Origin: Serripes groenlandicus
Taxonomy: Eukaryota > Mollusca > Bivalvia > Cardiida > Cardiidae
Length of the DNA: 64,000 nucleotides
Assembly (NCBI GenBank): GCA_031761405.1
Contig: JASEVX010000006.1
Span: 30,684,117-30,748,116 of the forward strand
Direction of reading: 5' to 3'
Shown: piece by piece, positions 20,118 to 29,828 of the stretch
How the letters are laid out: each line of letters opens with the position of its first letter
Position numbering within the stretch: position 1 is the stretch's first letter
The notes under the pieces: generated by a model
The model's database searches: none
Told to the model about the DNA's origin: nothing
What the model saw: the letters and a program-made list of their open reading frames with translations, nothing else
Position numbers and translations under genes: made by a program

Positions 20118-20364
20118 GAGCCGTTCCATAAGAAAACCAACATTGTCGACACTGTGTGAAGTATCGATTGGATCAGCCTAAGCATGCCGCGCAGGCCAAT
20201 CCGGACAGACACTTTTCGCCTACTGTGATTTTTTTGTTTCAGGAACCTCTATGCCCACGAGACGGAATGTGTCGGCCCGGATTAGTCTGCGCGGACTGCG
20301 CAAGCTGATCCGGGTCGATACATTACGCAGCGTCCATAATGTTAGTTTTCTCGTGGGACGGCTC
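20118..20364. mobile_element. Family A TIR element, copy 8
   Basis: GAGCCGTTCCATAAGAAAAC left and GTTTTCTCGTGGGACGGCTC right. Ends 28 bp from the stop codon of the VMO-1-like gene. Confidence 0.85.
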
Positions 20365-20392
20365 AAATCAAGTTTGTGACACTATCCAGTGT

Positions 20393-20632
20393 TTATGGTC
20401 TACAGCAGTATACAACCATGTCATTCAGACTTGTATCGTCCCTACTACCCTGGCCTTGCAGATGTACTTTAGTTCGCAAACCACACACGCCATGTCCAAC
20501 GTTGCACTGCTCGCTCCAGGCCCCATATTCTCCCCAGTTGCCATGTTCAGGATACACTTCAAGAGTCTCCAAATTGTCATTTGATTCCAAAGTGCCACAT
20601 CTGAACCGTACGAAATTCACTGCAGTATTGTC
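20393..20632 (-). CDS. VMO-1-like gene, terminal exon
   Basis: Acceptor TTCGTTCCAAAG. 79 residues and TAA. It contains DNTAVNFVRFRCGTLE, GNWGEYGAWSEQCNVGHGVC and GLRTKVHLQGQGSRDDTSLN, ending DMVVYCCRP. This is the most recognisable VMO-1 segment. A family A element starts 28 bp past the stop, so the 3' UTR probably runs into or through it. Confidence 0.88.
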   Translation of the reverse strand, partial: DNTAVNFVRFRCGTLESNDNLETLEVYPEHGNWGEYGAWSEQCNVGHGVCGLRTKVHLQGQGSRDDTSLNDMVVYCCRP

Positions 20633-23600
20633 CTTTGGAACGAAAAAAGAGTTAGAATGAAAAAAAGAAGTGAATAAACATAAGCAATATCAGTTTTGTA
20701 AGTTACATGTTCGGATATACTATTCTTTCGATCAAAAACGTCACTTTACAATCGCATGATATACTTTCCTATCTTAACTTATATACGTCTGTTTTCTATA
20801 TATATGAAACTAATAATGATACAAAAGGAAACTTCGAAGACAAATAATTGAAGTCTTGGTCGGGTGATAAACGTTTGGATTTGAGACTGGACAAATACAG
20901 GTTCGATCCCAGCGAATAGATACCTAGGTAATATTCTTATCTAATACTTGTGTTTCTTCAGGAGAACATGAATAAAAAGAAGAGTACTATGTACGTTATA
21001 AACAAGAAATACGTTTAAAACGGCGTAAACCTTTATCAAACAAATAAACACAAATATAATAGAAGCTACATCATGTGCTGTTTGTGATATTTTCAATTAT
21101 AGAAACACTTGCAACGTGTTTTGTTTAGCTAATCAGAATTATGTGTCTATTGAAAGGACGTTTGCATATTTTACAGACCTTCAGATGTTAGATCCAGTTA
21201 GATTTATTTCCTTTAAAATGTCTGACTTAAATAATAGATGCCAATCGTTATTTCGAAAGAAAAAAAATCCGAACTTCCATAAACACATTCAGTACTGTAA
21301 TCTATCTAGAAACATTCTGTGGTTGAGTAATTTGGTCACTTTAAATATTACCTGAATGTTGTTGTTTTAAAGTAAAAACTAATCAATGTATGGACCTAGG
21401 TGATTAATTGATACCATGCTCTATCAGCAAGAGATTAGGAGCTGCCATGCTAATAAGAGGATTTGTTGCTTTTATATTTATGCTGAATTTTAGCAAACTT
21501 TGATGAGCTCTTTCTACAATTAGTCAGGATTTGTGTACAAGACCGCGCGCATTGACGTTTAATGAAATAATAAGTACATTGTGTTAAATGAGGCTAGGCA
21601 TGTTACACGTGCTATGGCTGTGTTTTGTGTTAGAGCGTTATTTCAAGTATTTGGAATTTTCCGCATTTACACTGAAGCTGTTGAGAAACCTCAACTAAAA
21701 AAGCTCAAATGAATTTACAACGTTTGCAAATCCCAGAATGCACCTGGTCTACAGCCTTTAACTGAATCCACCTGGAATCGACCGAGATAGGTATTTGAGC
21801 CGGATCACCTGACATCCCATTGATGCGATATCAAATTCACGAACGTTTACAATTCGTTCTCGATCGCGTTACATGGACATTGGACCCTTAAGTTGTTTCA
21901 GTTCACGAAACTTCTTTCTGTGTATACTTAAGATACGCAGGCTATCATGTCCATGATCGGTAATGAACGGTTTTAGGAATCATTGTTTTGGTGTCCAATA
22001 CCATTGCAGGGTATCACTGATATAAATATATGAGCCGTCCCGCGAGAAAACCGACATTGTGAACTATACGTAAAGAATCGACCCGGATCAGTCTAAGCAT
22101 GCCGCGCAAGCTAACATTGACAGACTCCCTTTTCGTCCTGTGAATTGTCTGTTTCAGGAATCATTAATTTATACCTCTATCCCCTGAGATGGAATGTGTC
22201 GGCCCGGATCAGTCTGCGCAGACTGCGCAGGTTGATCCGGGTCGATATTTAACGCAGAGGCCATACTTTTGGTTTTCTCTCGGGACAGCTCGTATATCAA
22301 CGAAATATATGATGTCTATACGCGGGTGCTATTGGTCAACATGACTTCAGCGGACGATCATGAATGCCACAAACCTCCATGCTATGAATTGTACCTAGAA
22401 AAAACAACTCTCGACTGAAAATACGCGTACACGAGGTTCCCATCTTTACCCTATGTCTTACTATATGCTGCTGACTTGGGCGCCTGGTCGGCATGTCTAA
22501 CAAACCACCACTTTTAATGAATGTGTAAGACTCCCACCACACAATATTGGAGGTTTATCGGTAGCATGCGGAGGCGAAAATAAGCTTTAATTAATTTTAT
22601 CAAAAATGTCCTGCTCCAAAGGTAAAGATCATTTAATGACATTTCGAAAGTGACGCTTCCATGATGATCAATCCTCTCATTGATTTTGCGATGAAATTGG
22701 ATAAGGGATCATGAATAAGTTTTAATTTGCCATAATTTGAGCCGTCTCGCGAGAAAACCAGCATTGTGGACTCTGCGTAAAGAATCGACCCGGATCAGCC
22801 TAAGCATGCCGCGCAGGCTTACATGGATATACACTTTTCGCATTTCTGGATTTTCTATTTCAGGAATCATTAATCTTTACCTCTTTCCCCCTGGAACGTA
22901 ATGTGTCGGGCCGAATCAGTCTGCGCGAACTGCGCATGCTAATTTGGGTCGATACATTACGCAGATGTCATACTGTTGGTTTTCTTGTGGAACGGCTCAT
23001 ATACAGAACAAATGTTAAAAACGGCATGCAATACAATTTAAAAGAAACACACCATAGTCAAGTATTACCATATTTTCTGCTTCAACCGTAAACTGAAACG
23101 ATTTTAGCACCTTCGGCTGACTGCATTCAACATAGTTCTTCCAGCCGCCCCATTGGCAGTTTTGTGATGTCATTGTTCCACCCTCCTGATTTCTATCGGG
23201 AGATTTACAATGTAGTTTGATAGAATTAGTCGATGTGTCATCCCCCGAACCTTGTTTAGCTTCTTCCTGAAATAAGTGTACAGTTACGCTAATAAGTGCA
23301 AAAAGCAGATTAACTGTATTTCATTTTATTTCTAAGAAATGGTATGGCATCTTTATAAACATGAGCCGTTCCACGAGAACACAACATTATGGCTTCTGCG
23401 TAATGTATCAACTCAGATCAGCCTGCGTAGTCGTCCGCGTAGGCTAATCCGGGCTGAAACATTTCGTCTCAGGGGGATAGAGGTATAGAGTAACGAGTCC
23501 TGAAACTGAAAATCCACAGGAGGCAAAAAGTGTCTGTCCTGGTTAGACTGCGCGGCATGCTTAGGCTGATCCGGGTCGATACTTTACACAGAGTCCACAA

Positions 23601-26073
23601 TCTTGGTTTTCTCGCGGGACGGCTCTGCGATTCTGACTATATACTGGGTTATAATTTATGTAGTCTCTTGACCACTCACCTAGACTTGATAAAGCGGGGC
23701 TCACGTTAAGGAACAGTAACATTCAGTTTCCAAAATGGTTCAGAAACATGGAGGATAAAGTTACATTTAATAACTACAACTAATCCTGTTAAGTTATGGA
23801 GAATTCCAATAGCTTCACTTAAAACAATTGAAACAAGTATGTACATCCGAATTGTACGACGCACTTACTTTCAGATTATATCCGACTGCAAATGTTCTTG
23901 TTGGACAAAACTCGGGGTCAAACCATTTGCCAATTCTAAATCCGTTGGTTACCTGTAAGATCTTTTTAGCACACAGGGATGGTGTTGAATCAATTATACT
24001 GAGTGCTGCCGCAACGTGTGGATCATCAGAAAGCCGCTTGTCTATACAAAGATCTGTAATAAGTACAAATCAATTAGAGCCGTTCCACGAGAAAAGCAAC
24101 ATTATGGACTCTGCGTAATGTATTGGTGAAGGCTAATGTTGGTTTTCTAGTAGAAACAGCTCATTTCTAGAAAGGAGCATGACCGCATACACATTTGAAC
24201 TTCCTTTAAGATGACGGTTAACTATGTGGCATTTCTTTAAAATGACCGTTAACTATGTGGAATTTCTTTAAGATGACGGTTAACTAGTTTCAATGGTACA
24301 TTTGCGCAACCTGGTAAAATGGATGACAGAAAATCATTAATTTGATTTCCCGAATACTTTCTGTCAGTTGGAAACAATTGTATATCTCGTCCTTCAATAT
24401 CGAAATCCTACACACCGGAAGATCTATATATAGGTCAGTTTACGCCAAATAGTCCCTAAAACACCAGAATGCATTGAATACACGTCAATGAGTTTAAATT
24501 CATAGTAAATATGTATAGGATGCACTGCACATGTTTGATTGAATAAGTTCTAGTTTGTTTACCTTGTTTGAAAGAGAACGTGAAAGTAAAAAATGTGACG
24601 AAACAGTTTTGTCCCAGCCAAGTTGTGTTCAAAATGAAGGTAACAATTATCGCGGGGTGAATTCTTTCATGCATAATGTACGACCGCTCCCCGCTCCCCG
24701 CCCCACCATCCCATGTTTTAGATTATTTTATAGCTTGGAGTTTACACATTTCAATAATATTTTGGGTTCTACCAGAACAACGTTTAGGAGTGTGACAATT
24801 GAGGATTGAAAACTGTTGATTTACATGGAATCAAAGACAGAATTTAATTGGTGTAATATGACCCATAGATACTCTATTTTTGCGGTTTTAAGCCCAACTA
24901 AGCACATGCTTTTCGAATAGTTTTAATGTTAAACACATTGTCATTATCTAGTTTCTAGGAAAGTAAAATTATCTACTAACAAATGTGTTTGTATTCATAT
25001 CAATTTTAGAATCATGAAGACGTAATTGTTACAAAATCCCCTCCATGTTGTAGTTGTAAAGCGTCCGCTCGGTGCGGGATGTCGTCCGTTTGATCACCAG
25101 CCGGGTCATACCAAAGATTTTACACTGGTAGTAATGGCTGCCCTCCTTGACGCGGGTGACTGGCTGGTGTCAGGATAAATGGACCAGTAGTACTGGTACT
25201 TTTCCCTAGAAATGCCATGATATAGCTGAAATGGTTGTAAGCGGAGTAAAACAACAAACAATCAATAATTGTTACAAAATAAATCAGAATCTTAAATACA
25301 CCGATAAAGTGCTGCGTACTCATTACTCTAATTTTTAAGTAAATTGAAATCGAAAACACTATTTTAAATGTGTGCATACACATTAATTATTAAATCATGG
25401 ACACATGATACAGCAGATACCGGTATACAAAGCCATGTATACACATGTCTATAAACTCTTGTTTAACCCTTTCCCACATACAACAAATCTGCAGCAGATG
25501 TCCTTGAAATTATCATGTCCAAATTATAGAAAATCTCTTTAAATGATAGTATGATATTGAATAGAGTTGAAAGTAGTGTGGCAAAGTGAGAAATTGCTCA
25601 TTACGATTTGATGTCGTCTGCTGCAGAGGCGTCGGAAAGCGTCTATATGTGGAACAGATTTAAAAAATATCAGGACATCCGTCAATATATTGTTTACCAA
25701 GAAAACATAATTGTAGATTTCCTAGTGTTGTTTCAATAATAAATAATAAAATAAAACACATATGATAAACAAATGTACCTTTTCTGTAGATTCGGGCCCC
25801 ATATTCACTGACAAGGCTTTCTAGGTCATTGCATCCACGACACAGTCGTGAGTTCGAATTGAATGCTACGCCTTCACATGATTCGACCAAATAACAGAAG
25901 GTCACACACTGCATCAACCTCTCTACATTTTCGTGTAAGAAAATGCTACTGCTTGGACACGTCCTGTCATCAAGATCATGCTGGTATTCAAAATGATTAT
26001 TATTCGTGTCTTTTACAAACAAGGTATTTATCAAGAGTGTAACAGAAAGCAAGAACACCGATAGTTACCTCAT
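20393..26073 (-). CDS. VMO-1 domain protein with Cys-rich (PAN/apple-like) N-terminus, four exons
   Basis: Minus-strand exons in transcript order: 26073-25779 (acceptor-like TTTTACAG just 5', so the exon may begin at 26079), 24053-23869, 23266-23069, 20632-20393 (stop TAA). Junction phases agree (1, 0, 0), giving 306 codons. The second half is a vitelline membrane outer layer 1 fold: FRIGKWFDPEFCPTRTFAVG, then GSGDDTSTNSIKLHC, QWGGWKNYVECSQ, DNTAVNFVRFRC, WGEYGAWSEQCNVGHGVCGL and GSRDDTSLNDMVVYCC, the repeated W..W...C / GDDT..N.....C pattern of this beta-prism family. Known members are secreted egg-coat, tear or mucus proteins. The first exon encodes a hydrophobic leader (LSVFLLSVTLLINTLF) and a six-Cys stretch resembling a PAN/apple module. 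Codon 3 after the only nearby ATG is TAA (26065-26067), so the gene may be a pseudogene allele, or the true first exon lies elsewhere. Convergent with the transporter gene. Confidence 0.8.
20640..22030. other. VMO-1-like intron, first part: nothing recognised
   Basis: AT-rich intron. A tRNA-like GGTTCGATCCC occurs at 20901. The frames at 21116-21355 and elsewhere have no features. Confidence 0.5.
22032..22291. mobile_element. Family A TIR element, copy 9
   Basis: GAGCCGTCCCGCGAGAAAAC left, GTTTTCTCTCGGGACAGCTC right; inside the last VMO-1-like intron. Confidence 0.85.
22300..22735. other. VMO-1-like intron segment, no exon supported
   Basis: A 68-codon minus-strand frame (22336-22542) was tested for VMO-1 motifs in all frames; none found. 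Confidence 0.45.
22739..22998. mobile_element. Family A TIR element, copy 10
   Basis: GAGCCGTCTCGCGAGAAAAC left, GTTTTCTTGTGGAACGGCTC right; about 70 bp from the donor of VMO-1-like exon 3. Confidence 0.85.
23069..23266 (-). CDS. VMO-1-like gene, exon 3
   Basis: Acceptor CTTATTTCAG. It encodes EEAKQGSGDDTSTNSIKLHC, then KSPDRNQEGGTMTSQNCQWG and GWKNYVECSQPKVLKSFQFT VEAENM. The chosen donor is ATG/GTAATA (198 nt, phase 0). An earlier donor at AAG/GTGCTA (also phase 0) would drop the FQFTVEAEN strand that the fold expects, so the longer form is preferred. Confidence 0.78.
23363..23625. mobile_element. Family A TIR element, copy 11
   Basis: GAGCCGTTCCACGAGAACAC left, GTTTTCTCGCGGGACGGCTC right; in the intron between exons 2 and 3. 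Confidence 0.85.
23869..24053 (-). CDS. VMO-1-like gene, exon 2
   Basis: Acceptor ACTTATTACAG, donor CTGAAA/GTAAGT. It encodes DLCIDKRLSDDPHVAAALSI, IDSTPSLCAKKILQVTNGFR and IGKWFDPEFCPTRTFAVGYN LK. The part from VTNGFRIGKW is the first strand set of the VMO-1 fold. Confidence 0.83.
24077..24162. mobile_element. Family A TIR element, copy 12, internally deleted
   Basis: Both ends (GAGCCGTTCCACGAGAAAAG / GGTTTTCTAGTAGAAACAGCTC) with only about 45 bp between them. It lies 24 bp upstream of the exon 2 acceptor on the minus strand. Confidence 0.8.
24195..24290 (+). repeat. Short tandem repeat, three copies of about 36 bp
   Basis: TTTCTTTAAGATGACGGTTAACTATGTGG, with small changes, three times. 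Confidence 0.85.
24300..25040. other. Intron sequence, nothing recognised
   Basis: Between VMO-1-like exons 1 and 2. Contains no supported exon. Confidence 0.45.
25045..25262 (+). mobile_element. tRNA-derived SINE, family 1
   Basis: Worn tRNA-like head, then CGGGTCATACCAAAGATTTTAC, GGCTGCCCTCCTTGACGC, and the body GACTGGCTGGTGTCAGGATA AATGGACCAGTAGTACTGGTAC and CCATGATATAGCTGAAA. Best match in the window to the 74 bp satellite unit (as its complement). Confidence 0.85.
25465..25656. mobile_element. Family B hairpin MITE
   Basis: AACCCTTTCCCACATACAAC, CTGCAGCAGATG, GAAATTGCTCATTACG, GTCGTCTGCTGCAGAGGCGTC, GCGTCTATATGTGG. Confidence 0.8.
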
Positions 26074-26079
26074 CTTCAC
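25779..26079 (-). CDS. VMO-1-like gene, first coding exon (leader and Cys-rich segment)
   Basis: Frame open from 26064 down to 25779. After a hydrophobic leader and NNNHFEYQHDLDDRT it has CPSSSIFLHENVERLMQCVT, FCYLVESCEGVAFNSNSRLC and RGCNDLESLVSEYGARIYRK. The Cys spacing and central ..C.GVAFN.. resemble PAN/apple modules (C..C..F pattern); inferred by eye. The donor AAAG/GTACAT is good. ATG at 26073-26071 is followed by AGG and TAA. Confidence 0.68.
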
Positions 26080-26084
26080 CTGTA

Positions 26085-27160
26085 AAATCAGCAAACGAAT
26101 TTGTTTTAGAAAAGGAATCCGCTTTAGAGTTTTACATACGCAGTCATTGTAAAAAACGTGTGCAGCTCTTAAGGTAAATTTGGATACAATTGATGATGGA
26201 AACGAGGAGAAATATAATGTAACCCAGCCTTTCGTTGTCAATACTTTACTACCACATTTAGCAAATATGCAGCAGACAACTGTTTTAGACACCAAGACAA
26301 AGCATTGCAAACACTCCTTGAAGTTTTTTTTTCCAAAAGAGATGATAACATTCTGACAACAGAATGAATTACTAATTAGTAGACACTTTGCATTTAGTTA
26401 TGTGAATGCCGTTCATGCGTCAGAATGCGTTTTAATTAAATTGTCCATGGTCGGTTTATTTTCGCAATAACTCAAATTAATAAAGGTGTTCTAGAAATTA
26501 AGCAAAGGCTTAACAAAGCTTATTGTTATAGACGCCGCGTGGAAACGCAGTGTCAGTATTGAAAAGGTTTCAATTTTGTACCATGGGGTAGCCTAATCGA
26601 ATAGGGAGCAACCAACATTACTATTGTAAAGACAAACTCTGTTATATGTTTAAAAAAACAACCTTAATGAATCCATAAATTGTATTAACTGATTTAAGAA
26701 ATACCAAGATACAAAATACGTATGTCTTGTAAAGTTCTGACAAAAATTTAGACACATTTAATGAGTATTTAATAACTATTCCCCAATTTTCTCGGCTACG
26801 CTTTGTTAATAGTTTGCCGGGTTAACGGCCCTTACGACCCGATTCATCAAAGCTCAGAAAAAAATTCACATTTCCCGAACTTCCTAGTCAACGCTTTTTT
26901 AATAGTTTGGTTTACGGCCCTAGTAATGATGCATTAGGCCAGAATGAAATATTTCGAAGATCATAAACTCTTGTTGGTCTTATGAAAATTAATTGACCCT
27001 TTATTTTTTCAATTATCATATTACCTAATAGCTCTACGAAAATCCCACCAGGAACATTCATGACAGTACAGTGTCTTCCTATTTATTTACTTTACTGAAC
27101 CAACTGATGCTTCAGAGTATGCAATCTATTAATACAATATATTAATGATTGCATCTCCAA
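26085..27160. other. Upstream of the VMO-1-like gene; nothing firm
   Basis: A promoter cannot be assigned. A family B scrap (ATGCAGCAGACAACTGTTTTAG) is at about 26266. Otherwise AT-rich sequence without a supported gene. Confidence 0.45.
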
Positions 27161-27167
27161 AACAGAG

Positions 27168-27440
27168 GGCAAGCGTGGCCATGAATCGATCACCTGAGTG
27201 ATAGCTATGTAGCATTTTTGTGGTTGAAACTGCTAGGAGTGGATACTGTAAATGAAACTTATAAATAAAAGACATTTGTTATGATATTTAATCTTTGAAC
27301 AGTTTGAACAGTTTGTAAGAGAACCACCACAGTATCATTCCCGTGAAGTTTGGTTAATATCAGTCAAAATGTTTTGAAGGAGATAGTGTTTAAAGCTAAA
27401 AGTTCATTTTATCCCTATTCTGATGAAGCGCGGCAGTTAT
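27168..27440 (+). mobile_element. Helitron-like / pearl-like element, 5' fragment
   Basis: Begins AGAGGGCAAGCGTGGCCATG AATCGATCACCTGAGTGATAG, followed by body text shared with 29829-30160 (CCCGTGAAGTTTGGTT, AAAGCTAAAAGTTCA). Confidence 0.6.
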
Positions 27441-27449
27441 TTTTTCAAA

Positions 27450-29430
27450 CAAACCAATATTGCTTGAACAAATCACAAATTTATCCTGAAATCAGGCAAC
27501 AATGATATCCTCATCCTTTATTCCACTTAAATATGATATTTACACATTCAGAGACTATTATATCATATCATTTTACTAATACCACGGCGATATATTTCGT
27601 ATAAAAGTTCAACTTCATTTTAATGCATTTGTCTATTAAACAAGGGACGTAGATAAGAGGGATAAGTAACTAATTTATATACTAAAATATCACCCGTCCC
27701 AATATTTGTAGCAAGTAAAACTCAAAAACTATTGAAGATATGAAAATAAAAAAAGATATTTTCTGGAAGTTTAAACATACCATTATTGCAGTAGATAAAA
27801 ATATTTTAATATACTATACATGTTGATAATATTTTATCCTCATGAATAATGTCACTCTGTTATGTTTTGGAAAAAAAAGATATTATTCAGAAATCACAGT
27901 ATCAGTGTCTTTTAAACCAGTCATTATTCAAAATACAAAGAAATTCCAGTTGTTCATTTTATCTCTAAGTATAGTTAAAATTTTAAGCTTTCAGATTAAG
28001 TATGTTTTGTGTATGTGCCAAATGTGACTTCAAAGTTTTATTTGCTACAAAATGTAAACATTTGGACAACTTTATTTCTCCATGTGATATTTTAACCAGA
28101 TAACAGGTGCACAGGTGGAGTTGCCTATGCTTCTTTAATCCCTGCTAAACCTAATAATAATGACAATGATGGTATTAAAATACTTATGGTTGAAAGCATG
28201 CATCTCATGAATAAGCAAATTGTTTGTTAACATTTACCTTCACGCAGACAGTTTTGACTGATCTCTATGTTTATTAAACAATTAAAGGGTGGGATTTGAG
28301 GTTGTTGCATTTCTTGTAGAAACATGTCTTTTTCGCTGACCAAAAGTAACATGGATTTAGATAGACAAAGGCATTAAATTGCATTTGTAAAATTTTGAAA
28401 AATATGATTTTCACCGTGGTATTGGTAAACTAATAAGATATCCAAACTTTTGTTCAAATGTATTGATTAAAGTGAATGTTATTCAGCAAAACGTCAGTAT
28501 ATTTAGATTTAAAATAAGATATAATTTGATACGTTTTGAAGAATGTTTAGATTTTCAAACAAGTACAGTCCAACCTGTATTTAAATACGAGCCATGGAAA
28601 GAGATCAACATGGTCTTCGTTCACAGGTGGTCTTTAATTGCAGGGTCATTAATGCTGAACATGAGTTGTTGGGAAATTGAAAATGTGGTTGTTTTAGACA
28701 GGGAATTACCATACAAATGTGGTCTTTAGCCCAGGTTTGACTGTGTATACCTATTTATAAATTAAAAGTTAATTATTGTATCACGGACTTACCATAATCA
28801 TTTATTAAACCTAATCACTTTGAGATAGTTATATTTGTTCTAGTCATGGTAGACGGATTCAAGATATTTAATTGTATCCTTCGCGTTGTAAATACTTTAC
28901 GCCGAAATGAACGCACGCTTACACAACCACATCTGGTTATGACAGGAATAAGTGGAATTTTTGGCTTACCTGTAATTCTGGGATAATTATCTTGTTATAT
29001 CTATTCACGGTTGATGGATTCCTAATGTTCATGCTTTTATTTTTTTGTTTGACATAATGTTACCATCAAACATCATATTTCGCACAGGAATACCAAAAAC
29101 AAGACATTTAGTGAGTCAAAAGAGACATATAAACCTACATGATTCCACAAAAAAAAAATCTTTACAATTTTCCAACAACAAATGTGTACTTTGTGATATT
29201 CTCTGCTTTGAATAATTTCATTTAATAGCTTAAACCAGAAACAACAAAATAATTGTTTAGCATTCGATCTACCCTTATGGACCTAATCAATCAGTTTTAC
29301 AATCTCAAAGGCATAATTTATGAATAGATTACATTTTAAAAATGCATGTACTGCAATTTTCCAGACAGACACAGGAGCATTTATAATACATTTGTAAACG
29401 ATTTTTTATTAGCTTGTAGCATTCCTTTTC
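27450..29430. other. Intergenic, mostly unrecognised
   Basis: AT-rich. 28780-29330 is a diverged relative of 37540-38400 (shared GGTAGACGG, GACATATAAA and TGATTACA-type blocks). The 88-codon frame at 28463-28729 resembles no family I can name and its end (TGTGGTCTTTAG) looks like interspersed repeat. Confidence 0.4.
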
Positions 29431-29439
29431 CAGAGAACC

Positions 29440-29442
29440 AGA

Positions 29443-29473
<31 letters not shown>

Positions 29474-29825
29474 TGAGAGAACGACTTAAAATACAAGTGT
29501 AAGTAAGAGAAGAGAGACGCGGAGAGGGAGAGAGAGCGATAGAAAGAGAGAGAGAGAGAGAGAGAGAACGAGAGGGAGAGAGAGAGAGACATACCTACAT
29601 CGACGGAGAGACATATAAATATGCAGCGATAAATATAGATAAGGGAAGTGTGAGATAGACAGAGATATGAGAGAGCGAGACAGAGCGAGATGAGAAAGAG
29701 AGAGAGAGAGACATATACATATATATATAAAGATAGAGAGAGAGAGAGAGACAGAGATAGATAATGGGAGAGAGAGAGTGAGAGAGAGAGTGAGCGAGAC
29801 AGAGAAAGAGAGAGAGAGATCGAGA
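29440..29825. repeat. GA-rich microsatellite
   Basis: Interrupted (GA)n / (GAGACA)n; produces Ser/Leu-rich phantom ORFs on the minus strand. Confidence 0.95.
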
Positions 29826-29828
29826 AAA

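Noticed and set aside
22336..22542. Possible VMO-1-like exon between exons 3 and 4
   Set aside because: No frame shows VMO-1 motifs, and exon 3 to exon 4 already joins in phase.
26065..26310. Upstream 81-codon frame ending LQVKMR as an N-terminal extension of the VMO-1-like protein
   Set aside because: It ends at the TAA in question and lies before a good acceptor (TTTTACAG); it reads as intron or UTR.
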